A stretch of DNA of 64,000 bases from JAPSGM01 sp963777045 (GCA_963777045.1 CAVZPD010000009.1:310001-374000), one strand, 5' to 3'; positions 27,554-37,817 are shown, numbered from the stretch's first letter. Notes: generated by a model from the letters alone, not told the origin. A program made the numbers and translations.

Positions 27554-28598
27554 CCTGGGCATCGTGATCGGGCTGCTGCCACCCGGCGCGAACAACGCGA
27601 TCACCGACGTGGATGGCGTGCGCGTCGGCCACGCCACCCTGGTCGACGGGGACGGGCCGCTTGTGGTCGGCGCCGGACCGGTGCGAACCGGCGTGACCGT
27701 CATCCTGCCGCACGCGGCGAGATCGGCGCGAGCCGTCTTCGCCGGAACGCACACCCTCAACGGCAACGGCGAGCTGACCGGGCTGGAGTGGGTGCGCGAG
27801 TCGGGGCTGCTGACCACGCCCATCGGCCTGACCAACACCCACAGCGTGGGAGTGGTGCGCGACGCGCTGGTCACCGCCAGCATCCATGGCGCCCCGCACG
27901 GCCAGCCACGCTGGGCGCTTCCCGTCGTGGGCGACGTGGGACGGCTACCTGAACGACATCGATGGCCAGCACGTCGGCGGAGCATGTCTCGCGGCCCTGG
28001 CCGGCGCCGCCGGACCCGGTGACGGAAGGGAACGGGGTGCCGGGACCGGGACCAAGGCCTTCGGCTTCAAGGCTGGGATCGGCACGCTCGCGCGTGGTGC
28101 GCGAGGCGCCGGTGGCCACACCGTGGGGGTGCTGGTGCAGGCCAACCACGGCCGGCGCCATCGGCTCAGCATCGACGGCGTGCCGGTCGGGCGCGAGATC
28201 ACGGCGAGAGGTGCCCGGCCCGGACGTGTCGCGCCCGACGGTGGATCGATCATCGTCGTGGTGGCCACCGACGCGCCGCTCCTGCCGCACCAGTGCCGGC
28301 GCCTGGCGCAGCGTGCCTCGCTCGGCATCGCCCGCGGCGGCGGGGGAGGCGAGCACACAGCGGCGACCTGTCATCGCGTTCGCCACCGGCAACCGGGGCC
28401 TTCGCCCGAGGAGGACGAGGGGGCGCCGCCCCACGCGGCGCTGCGGATGCTGAACGACGTCCACATCGACGCGCTTTCTGGGCGACCATCGAGGCGACCG
28501 AGGAGGCGATCGACAACGCGCTGGTCGCCGCCGAGACGATGACCGGCCGCGACGGGATCACCTTCCACGCCATCCCGCACGATCGCCTGCGCAGGTGA
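27534..28598 (+). CDS. P1 family peptidase (DmpA/ornithine acyltransferase fold), frameshifted
   Basis: An N-terminal-nucleophile aminopeptidase or amidase. Conserved parts are NNAITDVDGVRVGHATLVDG, VRTGVTVILPHAARSARAVF, LNGNGELTGLEWVRESG and TPIGLTNTHSVGVVRDALV. Next come DGYLNDIDGQHV, KAFGFKAGIGTLARGA and HTVGVLVQANHGRR, which leads to the usual processing region. The end, EEAIDNALVAAETMTGRDGI then HAIPHDRLRR, is in another frame. Breaks lie near 27930 and 28480. The ATG at 27534 or 27540 overlaps the transporter stop. Confidence 0.85.
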
Positions 28599-28630
28599 TG
28601 GCACCGATACGGCCGCGGCGGCCGGCTGGG

Positions 28631-29679
28631 TCAGACGGCGGGCGCATGGCCTCCCCGGATCGAGCCAAGGTCGGCGGCGCGGGCTGAGCGACCCTCCTCG
28701 CCCGCGACGATGTCCGGGTCCTTGAGCCCGTGCCCGGTCAGGATGCAGACGACCGTCTCGGACCGATGCAGCCGCCCCTCCCGGCCAGCCGCGCCACGCC
28801 GGCGACCCCGGTAGCCGAGGCAGGCTCGCAGAAGATGCCCTCGATGCGCAGGATGCGCCGCTGCATCTGCAGGATCTCTTTGGTCCGGGATCGCCTCGAT
28901 CAGGCCGCCAGACTCGTCGCGCGCGGCCAAGGCTCCCGGCCACGAAGCGGGATTGCCGATGCGGATCGCGGTCGCCGCCGTCTCCGGGTGCTCACCGGCT
29001 CCCCGCACGATCGGCGCGGCCCCCTCGGCCTGGAAGCCAGCATCCGCGGCCGGCGGCCACCGGCGTGCGGCCCTCGTCGGCGTAGCGCGGAAGCCGGACC
29101 AGGCGGCGGTGATGTTCCCGGCGTTGCCGACCGGGAGCGCCACGGCGTCCGGGAGGCGCCAGCTCGTCGACGATCTCCCAGGCGACGGTCTGCTGCCCGG
29201 CGATGCGGTCAGGGTTGACGAGTTCACGACCGCCGCCACGCCCTCCTCGCCGAGCCGCCGCACGGCGGCCAGCGCCTCGTCGAAGTTGCCATCGACCATG
29301 ATCAGCCGCGCGCCAGCAGCCAGCGCCTGCGCCAGCTTCCCGCGCGCCACCTTGCCGGCCGGCAGCACCACGAGGCACGCGATGCCGGCCGCGGCGGCGT
29401 ACGCCGCGGCGGAGGCGCTGGTGTTGCCGGTCGAGGCGCAGACCACGCGCCGCGCGCCCCGGCCTCCACGGCGCGGGTCACGGCCAGGACCATGCCGCGG
29501 TCCTTGAAGCTAGCCGGTCGGGTTCGTGCCCTCGACTTGAGGTGCAGCCGATCCAGCCCCAGCTCCTCACCCAGCCGCCGAGCGTAGACCAGCGGAGTAC
29601 CGCCCTCGCCCAGGGTGATGCGGGAACGCCTCGCGGCCCGGGCCAGCAGGTCGCGGTAACGCTCGAGGAGCGCGGCCAT
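28631..29679 (-). CDS. thrC: Threonine synthase, frameshifted
   Basis: PLP enzyme that turns phosphohomoserine into threonine. The N-terminus is MAALLERYRDLLARA, then ITLGEGGTPLVYARRLGEEL. The PLP lysine is in SFKDRGMVLAVTRA. The phosphate-binding segment CASTGNTSASAAAYAAAAGI and LPVGNAGNITAAWSGF follow, and the C-terminus ends ARAADLGSIRGGHAPAV. Breaks lie near 29530, 29460, 29190, 29050, 28890 and 28790. The ATG at 29679 is clear. It follows kgd on the same strand, with a 225-base gap containing a palindromic operator-like site. Confidence 0.87.
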
Positions 29680-29789
29680 CAGCCGGTGCCCGCCTCGGCA
29701 GACTTAGCGAGCCTCAGGCACCGCCCCGTTCACGGCCCGGTGCCGATAGATCGGCCCCAGCGAGCATCACGCTTGAGAGGCGCTACCGT

Positions 29790-29802
29790 TACCGTATCGG
29801 TA
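29790..29802. promoter_or_regulatory. Palindromic operator-like site upstream of thrC
   Basis: taccg-tat-cggta is a perfect 5-3-5 inverted repeat in the 225-base gap between the 3' end of kgd and thrC. A ccgatagatcgg palindrome lies about 50 bases closer to thrC (near 29743) and resembles the elements upstream of gltX. Both fit dimeric-regulator operators, but no cognate regulator is adjacent. Confidence 0.35.
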
Positions 29803-29904
29803 CGACAGGGGCGCACGACGTCAGCCAGGAGGCGACCGTTGCCACGTCGCGTGGGACGACCGAGCCCGCGCCGCCCCGTCGCCGGGCGCGTTCCCGTTGG
29901 ATCT

Positions 29905-32900
29905 CTATCGGGCGATTTTCACGACACTGCGCAGGTAGGAGGTCGGCAGCCGCGCACCGATCGGCACCTCCTTCGGCGTGGTGAACAGCAGGGTCGCTCC
30001 CTTCGGCCGGACGCGAGCGCTTGCCGAGCGGCTGATGTCGCCGGCGGAATCTCGAACAGGACGAGGTCCCGGATCTTCGGCAGCACAACTGCAAGCGGCC
30101 ATCTTCGCGGGCTCCTCCTGGACCCACCGAGAACACATCCCGACGGCGGCGTACCGGCGCCAAGTTCTTCAGGCCAGCCGTAGATTCGAACAGGTCGGCC
30201 CGCTGCCACCCACACCCCACCCCGGCCACGTCCAGGTGCGCGGGGCCGCTGGTGGGGGGAGAGGTACGTGTCGGTGTCAGTTAATCATGTGCGCTCCACC
30301 AGGGTCGGCGTGGCGCGTCCGCCGCCTGCTCCTCCAGAGCGCCACGGGTCGGGTCCGTCAAGAGGACCGGCTCGAATGAGCCTGAGGGAGACTTCCGCCA
30401 CGGCAGACGAGGCCGCCGAGCAGCCGCAGCAGCTTCAGCTTCAGCGTCGTGACCGCCGGCGCAGCATGTCGGCGTGCAGGGTCTGCCTCACGCGGCAGGT
30501 GGAAGCCTGCAAGAACGTAGTCATCAGGTAGAACCAGCCCGGATACCCCCTCCGCGCCCGACGCACCAGGACCGCTGCCACCGCCAGGCCGAGGAGTTGC
30601 TCTGGGCAGCCAGCCCTCGTACAGCCGTGCGGGAGGAGGAGCGTCATCAGCAAGATCTAGCACCACTTGGCCAGGCCAAGCGATCAGGAGCTCGTCGATC
30701 GTGGTGCGCCGCCCCGTTGGCGGAGTCGGCGTGCTCCGCCTCCCAGACGAGCAGCGCCTCAGCACGTGGCGGCGACGACGGGCGTACTCAAAGCCCCAGG
30801 CAGGCGTTGCTCCGGGAGGACGGGCTTCCTCTGTCCCGCCTGAAGAAGCTCGCCGGGCGCCCTCCAGGTGCCTGGATCAGGATCCACGCCTCGCCCGCTG
30901 CCGGGGGGCAGTCGACCAGGGCCTTCGAGTTCCGCTCGCTGAAGTACAGCTCGGCAGGGGAGGGTGCCCTGGCAGCGGCAACGGCGACCCGGGGGGCACC
31001 AGAGCATGCCGAAGGCAGGCGCCTGCCGCTGCACCCGAGTCGAGATCAGCATCTTCCCCGCGGCGAGCGGCACGCGCCGTCGCTCGAGCTGCTCCCGAGC
31101 GTGGGATGGACGGTGGAGGATCGATCGGGCCGACGGTCGAGCGGCCAGCTCGTCGCATCGACTCGTCGCTGCACTCCACCGCGGTACCCGGCTGACCACC
31201 CCCTCCGGCTGCAACGCCTGGGCACAGCAGTCCCCAGCTGCGGGACCAGTTGATCGCTAAGTACCGCCTCCGCCGCTGAGCAGTGGCCCAGGTCGCGCGC
31301 CATCTCACCGCGCACAGCACCATCGGCCTGCTGCTCCAGATACCACGCCCCGCCTGGACCGGGGGTGCACCTGGTCAAGCTCGCGGACGCTCGGGTACTC
31401 AGCGGATGCGCAGCGGCCGTTGTCTGCGGCTGCGGGTATTCAGCGGCTCCATCACCCCCTGCGTTCTGGCATCGGAGCGACGGTCACCCGGTTCCAGGTC
31501 GGTCGCCGCGTCGCCGTCGGAAGAACACAGTCGATACGTCGATTTCCAGGCGGACCGAGCCGCCGGGCGGGGCACCGGGTCATCAGCATGACATCGATGA
31601 TCGGCACGTCGTTGCCGCCCTTCGCCAGGTCCGACGGGTCGCGGTGGACGTACCTCGTCCGGCCCCGTCGTCGAAGCGACCTCGTTGCTAACGATCAGGT
31701 GCCGCCGTTCCCGCGGTACGAGCGGCCGCCGCCGCGGCGAGGGTCGGGTCTCGGCCGCCACGCCCTCGCCGCGAAAATATCACGTCGCCGTCGATCAGGA
31801 CCGCTAGCGTGATCTAGTCGTTCCAGGTCGTCGTAACGATGGACAGAGCGATTCCGTCTGCTGCCGCGCGGCAAGCGTCCCTCGACGACCGAGTTGACCC
31901 AGCCTCCCAGTGGCTTCAGATTCGACGAGTTCGGTGACGTCCGGCGGCTCCGCGGCGGGAAGGTTGTCGTCGTCGCCGTGCGCGCCCAGGTCGTGCTTCA
32001 CGTCGTCGAGGCCGACCCCTTGCGAGTCGGCGCATCGGTGCCAAGCCGGCCGCCTGGGACTCAGCCACGCCGCCGCGTTGACTGATCCCACGATACGGAG
32101 AAGGACACGTCAGCGAGTGCCGGTGCGCCATGCCAATGGCCCCGACGTCGTGGCTTCAAGCCACGCCCCGGCATCGAGCAGGATCACGTCCCAGACATCA
32201 GAGCCATCGCGTCCAGAGCGTCGATGCTGAAGCGCTTCTCGCCCAGGTCGGCCCATGCAGGAAGCACTCGAGGCCTCCACCTCAGTACGCCGCTCCAGCA
32301 GCGCCCCGCTGCTCGGCAGGACGTCCAGCGGCATCTCGTCCGCACCGGAACCGGTGGCCTTCGCACACCCAGACCAGCTCCTCGTCCGAGGCAATCTGCT
32401 CCACCTCGTATGCGATCGAGCCGCAGTAGGTGGCGAGCAGGTTCGGAAGCCGCGTCGGCGAGCGTGTTGCCGGGCAGTCGATGCGCAGCAGGTCGGCGGG
32501 GATGGCTGCCATGACGTCGTGCGAGAGGCCCAGTGACAGCGGGTCGAGCGCCGGATCGCGCGCCGGTTCGGTGCCCAGGGGACCAAGGTGCGCGGCCAGG
32601 TGTCCGAAGGACCGATACGCCCGCACCAGCGCGACCGCCGCTGCCAGCGCCTCCAGGTCCTCGCGCTCCGCCCCCTCGGGCGTGGCCGATGGCGTCGCGG
32701 CTCCGCCACGGCCGGCAGTGGCTGCGGTTCGGCGTCCAGTGCGCCGAACACCTCTTCGAAGAAGCCGTCCTCGCCACGCAGGAGGGCGTCGATGCGGCGG
32801 AGGAAGCTGCCCGACTCGGCGCCCTGGATGACGCGGTGGTCGTAGGTCGAGGTGATCGTCATCACCCGCTGCAGCCCGACGTCGCGGATCGCCGGTGGCC

Positions 32901-33693
32901 ACGATGGTGCCCTGGCCGGGCATCAGGCGTGGCACCGAGGCGGTCGTGCCCAGGGTTCCGGGGTTCTCAGCGTGATGGTGGCGCCGGCGAAGTCGTCGGG
33001 CGACAGCTTGTTGCTTCGCGCGCCCTCGAGCCAGCTCGTCGTAGCGGGCATGGAACTCGCCGAAGTCCATGCCGTCGGCGCCTGATGACCGGCACCACCA
33101 GGAAACGGCTGCCGTCGCGCCGCTCGACGTCCACGGCCAGGCCAAGGTTCCCGCCCCAGGGTCGACCCGGTGCGGCGCACCGTCGGGATCGGCGAAGTCG
33201 TGCGTCATCGCCGGCTGCTCGGACGCGGCGCGCACGATTGCCCAGCCGATGAGGTGCGTGAAGCTCACCTTGCGCGGCGCGATCGCGGCGTTCAGTTCTC
33301 GCCGGCGTGTCTGAGGACGCTGGCCTCGATGTCGCGGAAGCTCGTGAGTCGGAAACCTCAAGTGAGGCGACCATGTCGCGGAGGCCGCGCGGCCGGCCCC
33401 TTAATCGGGCTGGCGCCCTCCGGGAGTTCGGATGCGTCCGTCCCCTCCGGCTGCCCGATGCCTCCGGCGTGCGGCCGTTTCATCGCCGGCTGGCTGCTGC
33501 GGCCGCTGCCGGGGGAGCTCGCCCGGGCGAGCGGGGCCAAAGCCGGCCGTGCCGCTCTCGAAGAGCATGCGCCACTCGCGGTCGACCGACGCCGGGTCGC
33601 GGCGGTACTGCTCGTAGAGCTCGGCGACGTAGCCGGCGTTGACGCTGTCGAGCGCGCGGTCGATCCGGGTGGGCTCCTGGAGTCACCTGCCAT
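29905..33693 (-). CDS. kgd: Multifunctional 2-oxoglutarate decarboxylase/dehydrogenase (KGD, E2-E1 fusion), heavily frameshifted
   Basis: This stretch looks non-coding, but minus-strand fragments line up in order with KGD. The N-terminal segment is GYVAELYEQYRRDPASVDRE. The E2-like acyltransferase follows: KVSFTHLIGWAIVRA, GTLGTTASVPRLMPGQGTIV and the catalytic STYDHRVIQGAESGSFLRRI. The E1 part is FGHLAAHLGPLGTEP, TYCGSIAYEVEQIASDEE, EKRFSIDALDAM, MAHRHSLT (for MAHRGRLN), DDVKHDLGAHG, HLIVSNEVASTTGPDEV, NACLGFEYA and TTIDELLIAW. The C-terminal markers are LLLPHG and RWVQEEPAKM. The span codes for about 1,260 residues, the size of KGD. Breaks are too many to place individually. The stop near 29905 is approximate. 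Confidence 0.9.
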
Positions 33694-33756
33694 CAGCGCT
33701 AAGGATAGGCATGATGGCGGGACGCGGCACCCGCACCCCCCCGCGGGCGCAGGTCT

Positions 33757-33780
33757 CCGCCGCTGAATGCTCAGCGGCGG
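33757..33780. terminator. 10-bp hairpin between the DUF1801 gene and kgd
   Basis: ccgccgctga and tcagcggcgg form a perfect 10-bp stem around an ATGC tetraloop. It lies at the presumed stop of the DUF1801 gene and about 65 bases before the kgd start on the minus strand. There is no T-run, so it could be a Rho-independent-like stop, an attenuator or an mRNA-end stabiliser. Confidence 0.4.
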
Positions 33781-34134
33781 CGTCGCTGGCGGCGTTCTCC
33801 TCCAGCCGAACCCCACGATGCGGCGACCAGGTCGTCGGGCATCGGGGTCGCCGGATCGAAGCGGAGGGTGCCCTTGCCCGAGGCGTAGGGCTTCAGCTCG
33901 TCGCCGATGCCTCGATCACGGCGCCGCTCATCGGGAAGAGGCTGCAGTGGTCCTTGAAGGCCGCGTACGAGACCAGCAGGCGATCCCCATCTCGGAACGC
34001 CGGCATCTGGTAGCTGATCGTCTCGGTGGCGTGGGGAGCGACGGCGCGAACGGTCTCGCGCAGGTGCTGGAGCGCGGCGCGGGGGCCGGGCGGAACCGCC
34101 GCCAGGTACTCGTCGACGTCGTCAGGAATGGCAT
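33771..34134 (-). CDS. DUF1801 (YdhG-like) protein, frameshifted
   Basis: Small protein of the DUF1801/YdhG group, described in some species as an iron-chaperone-like fold with uncertain function. The typical start reads IPDDVDEYLAAVPPGPRAAL after a shift next to the ATG at 34134. HLRETVRAVAPHATETISYQ, MPAFRDGDRLLVSYAAFKDH and SLFPMSGAVIEA follow, and the end is GKGTLRFDPATPMPDDLV. Breaks lie near 34130, 33915 and 33815. The stop position (near 33771, at the hairpin) is a judgement. Confidence 0.65.
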
Positions 34135-34142
34135 GTTGCCCT

Positions 34143-34724
34143 CTAGCTGAGCTCCCGCCTCACCACCGGCCGGCCGGGGCGCCGCTCCGCGACCCGCGCG
34201 AAGCCGAAGCGCAGGAACAGGTCCAGCGTACCGGTGAAAGCGAACTACTCTGCCTCCGTTCGCCGCGCGTGTCCACCGGGTACCCCTCGATCGCCGACGG
34301 CCGATGCGCCGTGCCCGGCGACGCGGCATCGAGCAGCGCCGACGCCACGCCCTGGCCACGGTGGTCGGTCGGAATGAAGAAGCAGGCGACCGACCAGACG
34401 GTCTGGTCGGCCGCCGCCGCGGCATCAGCCGAGTGACGGGCGAGCGCAGGATGCGGCCAAACTCGGGTCGGGGGCCGGCGCTCACCCAGCCGACGGGCGC
34501 CGTCACGATAGGCGAGCAGCCCGGGCCGCCGGCCCTCCGAGACCAGGCTCCAGCAGCGCGCGGTTGCCCGCACCGCGGTTCGCGCAGCCCGCGCTGAACT
34601 CGCGGCCGCGGACGCGCTGCCACGCGCACCAGCAGTTCGAGTAGGCGCCGTTCGGGCCGAAGAGCGCTTCGAGGTCCGGCCACCGCTCGTCGGTGAGCGG
34701 CAGAACGATGAGCTCACGCGTCAC
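34143..34724 (-). CDS. GNAT-family N-acetyltransferase, frameshifted
   Basis: Acetyl-CoA-dependent acetyltransferase of unknown substrate. It starts with GTG ACG CGT (MTRELIVLPLTDERWPDLEA) and continues FGPNGAYSNCWCAWQRVRGR. The acetyl-CoA-binding motif A is WSVACFFIPTDHRGQGVASA, with the R/Q-x-x-G-x-G/A pattern HRGQGVA. The end is LDLFLRFGFARVAERRPGR. Breaks lie near 34565, 34470, 34420 and 34250. Its start overlaps the stop of the CGNR gene (GTGA), so the two are coupled. Two close cysteines near residue 30 (NCWC) are typical of one GNAT subgroup. Confidence 0.75.
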
Positions 34725-35285
34725 GCGGATGCGGCCTCGCGCTGCCGCGCGCGGTACGCGCGCGCCTTCATGCGGCTGCCGCAGATGGCCATGGTGCACC
34801 ACGTGCCGGAGCGGTTCCTCGACTGGTCGTAGAAGAGCCAGCGGCAGGTGTCGTTGCGGCAGGCCTTGATCCGCGACCAGCTGCCGTCGGCCATGGCGCG
34901 CACCACGATCGCCATGATGCGGCCCAGGAACGCGTCACGTCGCCGCGGCGGCGGGGCCAGCTGCCACTCGCCCTCGCCCGCCGCGGCGGAGGGATGCGGT
35001 CAGCGGGAGGCTGCCGCGGCATGGTTGAGCGCGGCGACGCGCGCCGCGTCCACCGCCTCGCCATTGTTGGCCCGGGCGAGCGCGCGGATTCCCTCCCGGA
35101 TGGCGAGCGCGCGTGCGTGCCCGCGGCATCGAGCGGAGCATCGGCCTCGATCAGGACCCGCTCGCCAGCCAGTCGCGCAGGAGATCGGGAGTGGCAAGGC
35201 GGTCACGGCCGCCCTCGAGGTCGTTGGTGTTGACGAAGTCCTGGAGGAGCTGCAGATCGTCGGAGGGCTCCCTCGTCATGGCCAT
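34721..35285 (-). CDS. CGNR zinc-finger (ABATE-domain) protein, frameshifted
   Basis: Putative stress-responsive transcription regulator of the ABATE/CGNR class. The N-terminus is DLQLLQDFVNTNDLEGG, then LAIREGIRALARANNGEAVD. The C-terminal treble-clef finger reads IKACRNDTCRWLFYDQSRNR, then TWCTMAICGSRMKARAYRAR, which carries all four expected cysteines. The family name comes from the C-G-N-R motif; here the corresponding bases read CGSR. Breaks lie near 35215, 35130, 34990 and 34920. The ATG at 35285 is well placed. It overlaps the GNAT gene downstream. Confidence 0.82.
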
Positions 35286-35319
35286 CTCACTGACAGCCTA
35301 CATCACCAGTCAAGGTCCG

Positions 35320-35349
35320 TTGACAGGTGACGTGCTGTGCGCGTACACT
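35320..35349 (+). promoter_or_regulatory. Sigma-70-type promoter
   Basis: TTGACA (35320-35325), an 18-base spacer and TACACT (35344-35349) on the plus strand give a near-consensus housekeeping promoter, unusual in this GC-rich DNA. It points toward the small open frame beginning at about 35408 and away from the CGNR gene. Confidence 0.5.
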
Positions 35350-35407
35350 GGCGTCACCATCGACAGGCATATGGGTGGTGACGATCAAAGCGGCAACGAC
35401 AAGGGAC

Positions 35408-35566
35408 ATGATCATGGTCGAGATGCTGGACTACCACCTTCACTACGCGCTGATGGCCACGGAGGATCGCCTGCGGGACCGCATGGGCCGGCAGAACCGA
35501 GGACGGCCGCTGCGTCCACATCGGCGCAGGCTGCTGCGGAGCCGCAGGCCGGGGGAGCGCCCGTGA
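35408..35566 (+). CDS. Small open frame downstream of a strong promoter (52 aa)
   Basis: Begins MIMVEMLDYHLHYALMATED and turns arginine-rich at the end. It has a weak ribosome site (AAGGGAC) but sits about 60 bases downstream of a near-consensus promoter. No family is recognised. It may be extended or altered by an indel, because the next frame stays open into the following gene region. Treat it as a candidate only. Confidence 0.35.
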   Translation: MIMVEMLDYHLHYALMATEDRLRDRMGRQNRGRPLRPHRRRLLRSRRPGERP

Positions 35567-35576
35567 GGCGGCGCAT

Positions 35577-36300
35577 CTACGCCGGAGCGATGGGCATGAA
35601 AGAACCCTCGTCCTCCGGCACGAGGACGAGGGCGGGGTCAAGTATGAACGGCTGCCGCCCTGCGGCCAATGCGGCCGGCGGCAAGGTCCGGCCGGGGCTA
35701 CTCTGCTGGCTGGCCTCGTCGCTCTCCGGGCCGCGGCCGATGACCGCTCGGAGCAGGACGACCACGCCCAGGCCGATGATGACCGCGGGCATCACCCACT
35801 CGGCCAGGTTCCACCGGTCGCCGCTGAGGCCGATGAAGCCCTCGAAGAAGATGAAGCCGACCGCGAAGATGCGCCAGCGCGGTCATGATCTGCCAGAAGC
35901 CATCACGGGCCATCTTGGCGTTGCCGCTGCGGGTGCCGTAGAGCAGCATACCGACGCCGCTCCCGCCGGGGCCTACCAGCGCCCAGGCGTAGGCCCAGCT
36001 CTCCCAGTGGTCGGTGACGTTCTGGTAGAAGAGGATCAGCCCCACGATCGTCACGATGCTGCCGGCGATGGTCAGGCCGGAGCCGTGGGGCTGCGTGAGC
36101 CCGAAGGCCAGCAGCACGAGGCCAGGGGCGATGACGTAGAAGGGCCACGTCGCCTCGCCCCAGTCGATCTCGAACTGCTGGCCCACGAAGAAGATGATCC
36201 CAACCGCGATCAGGATCGCTCCGAGCACCGCGGTGCCGGAGAGCCCGGAACGCCGCCCGCCGGTTGGCTGCGGGCGGCCTCGGGTCGTTGCTCGGTCATG
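35577..36300 (-). CDS. Multi-spanning membrane protein of unknown function, one frameshift
   Basis: A five- or six-helix membrane protein: VLGAILIAVGIIFFVGQQFE, FYVIAPGLVLLAFGLTQP, GSIVTIVGLILFYQNV, GGSGVGMLLYGTRSGN and, after a break near 35880, VMPAVIIGLGVVVLLRAVIG. The soluble tail FILDPALVLVPEDEGSFMPI ends the protein at 35577. Similar small proteins with a WGExWPFYVIAPG motif occur as LiaF-like or DUF5668-type membrane proteins. The start is taken as the ATG at 36300 (MTEQRPEAARSQPAGG), next to the HesB-like gene. Confidence 0.68.
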
Positions 36301-36309
36301 GGCGAAATG

Positions 36310-36641
36310 CTACTGCTGAGGGGAAGGCCCCCGGTACCGTTCTCGACGTCGCCGCCGTCCGCCGGGCGGAAGATCAGCTGCGATTCGCCGTTCTCGGCCA
36401 CGACGTCCATGACCGCCTCGGAGAGCGGATCGGCCAGCTCCTGCGAGACGAAGAGCCGCAGGCCCTCGTGGTCGGCGACCTGGTCGCCGGGAGCCGGATC
36501 GGGCGTGAAGCCCAGGGAGAGCGTCGGCTGGCCGGAGTCCGCGGTCTCGCTGAAGACGCGAATGCCGGCCTCGTCGGGAAGCTGCGCCTCGCGACGCAGG
36601 TTGCGCAGCAGGTCGGCCGCGCGGTCAGTCATTTGCAGCAT
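36310..36641 (-). CDS. HesB/IscA-like protein without the metal-binding cysteines
   Basis: The sequence LQMTDRAADLLRNLRREAQL, EAGIRVFSETADSGQPTLSL, GLRLFVSQELADPLSEAVMD and GESQLIFRPADG follows the HesB/ErpA iron-sulfur-assembly fold. It lacks the cysteines (normally one near the middle and a CGCG-type end). Iron-sulfur scaffolding is therefore unlikely; the group is often annotated as adhesin-like. The frame stays open into the next gene unless one base is changed in a five-G run near 36330. That change gives a TAG at 36310. The start is the ATG at 36641, or 36632. Confidence 0.65.
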
Positions 36642-36708
36642 GGATGGGGTGCCTCCAACAGGTTGCTCGTGTAGAGGGTCCTCAGGCGTGCAAGATGATT
36701 ACCACTCT

Positions 36709-37686
36709 TTAGGAAAGCACGGCGCGCAGGGTCTCGCCGCTCACGTTGCGTCCGGTCAGCACCGCCGCCACGCGGCGCCCCTCCAGCCCGCCAAGCCGCG
36801 CCCGCAGCGCGGCGATCGGCAGGGCGGCACTGCCCTCCAGCGCGAGGTGGTGCACCTCCAGCGCCCAGCGCATCGCGTCGGCGATCTGCTCCTCGTCGAC
36901 CAGGACCACCTCGTCGACCAGCTGGCGGCACATCTTCCAGGTGATGCTGCCGCGCTCGATGTTGCCGGCCACGCCATCGGCCAGGGTGGGTGCGATCGGC
37001 ATGCGAGCGGTCGTGCCCGATTCGCAGGTGGGCGTACATCGGCGGGGAGGCGGACGGCTGGACGCCCACCAGGCGCAGGCCCGGATTGACCGCCTTGGCC
37101 CACAGGCCGATGCCGGAGATGAGCCCGCCGCCGCCGATGGGCACCACCATCGCATCGCACTCCGGCCAGTCGTCCAGGATCTCGGCCGCCACGGTGCCCT
37201 GGCCGGCGATGACGTCGGGGTCGTTGTACGGGATGGACGTAGATGGCGATGCCTGCCTCGTCGCGTCGACGCGCCTCGTCCTCGGCGTCGTCGCTGCTGC
37301 GCCCGAAGACCTCGACCGTGCAGAGGTCCGACTCGAGCTCGCGCAGCCGCTCCAGCTTGGCGGGGGAGATGCGAGGCGCCGACCAGCACCGTCAGCCGCA
37401 TGCCGTGGCGGCGCGCGGCGGTGGCGACGGCGATGCCGTGGTTGCCGCTGCTGGCCGTCACCAGCGCGGCGTCCGGGTTCTCGGCCGCGATGAGCGCCAC
37501 CTTGTTGTGGGCGCCGCGCGTCTTGAATGCGCCGGTCGGCTGCAGCAGCTCCAGCTTCAGGCGAACCTCGGCAGCGCCGCTCTCATCGGCCAGCCGGGGC
37601 GAAGCTTCCAGCGGCGTGTGCAGGGCGATGCCGTGCAGCCGGTGTCGAGCGGCGACGACGTCGGCAAGGAGCGGGTAGCGCGGCAT
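36709..37686 (-). CDS. ilvA: Threonine/serine ammonia-lyase (PLP-dependent), frameshifted
   Basis: Deaminates threonine to 2-oxobutyrate, for isoleucine synthesis or threonine breakdown. The N-terminus LADVVAARHRLHGIALHTPL is followed by the PLP lysine in QPTGAFKTRGAHNKVALIAA, SSGNHGIAVATAARRHGM, the phosphate loop VVPIGGGGLISGIGLWAKAV and the end VLTGRNVSGETLRAVLS. There is no C-terminal regulatory ACT domain (325 residues), so it matches the short catabolic TdcB-like form. Breaks lie near 37370, 37225 and 37015. ATG at 37686. Confidence 0.85.
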   Translation of the reverse strand: MPRYPLLADVVAARHRLHGIALHTPLEASPRLADESGAAEVRLKLELLQPTGAFKTRGAHNKVALIAAENPDAALVTASSGNHGIAVATAARRHGMRLTVLVGASHLPRQAGAAARARVGPLHGRGLRAQQRRRRGRGASTRRGRHRHLRPSRTTTPTSSPARAPWRPRSWTTGRSAMRWWCPSAAAGSSPASACGPRRSIRACAWWASSRPPPRRCTPTCESGTTARMPIAPTLADGVAGNIERGSITWKMCRQLVDEVVLVDEEQIADAMRWALEVHHLALEGSAALPIAALRARLGGLEGRRVAAVLTGRNVSGETLRAVLS

Positions 37687-37807
37687 AGCTCCGACGGCCC
37701 AGGAGGATGAGGCCGCTGAACAGGGCCACCACGAAGAGGAGCAGGATCACGAAGCCGAACGGGTCCTCATGGATGGGCGGTCCGTGCGCGGCGAGCAATC
37801 CGATCAC
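37583..37807 (-). CDS. Small single-helix membrane protein, 3' end uncertain
   Basis: A GTG at 37807 opens (M)IGLLAAHGPPIHEDPFGFV, then the hydrophobic helix ILLLFVVALFSGLILLG. After about residue 40 the frame runs 100 bases into the threonine-deaminase gene and becomes arginine/proline-rich. The real protein therefore probably ends near 37685, after an indel. No family is recognised. It is placed so that it could be translated just before the deaminase. Confidence 0.42.
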   Translation of the reverse strand: MIGLLAAHGPPIHEDPFGFVILLLFVVALFSGLILLGRRSYAALPAPCRRRRRSTPAARHRPAHAAGSFAPAGR

Positions 37808-37817
37808 GGCGCAAATC

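Noticed and set aside
28631..29679. A classical thrA-thrB-thrC operon
   Set aside because: thrB (18021-18947) and thrC are 10 kb apart in different operons, and no homoserine dehydrogenase is seen in the window.
29905..33693. A long structured non-coding RNA or mobile-element scar in the region without long frames
   Set aside because: KGD motifs occur in order along the minus strand over the expected length, so damaged coding sequence explains it.
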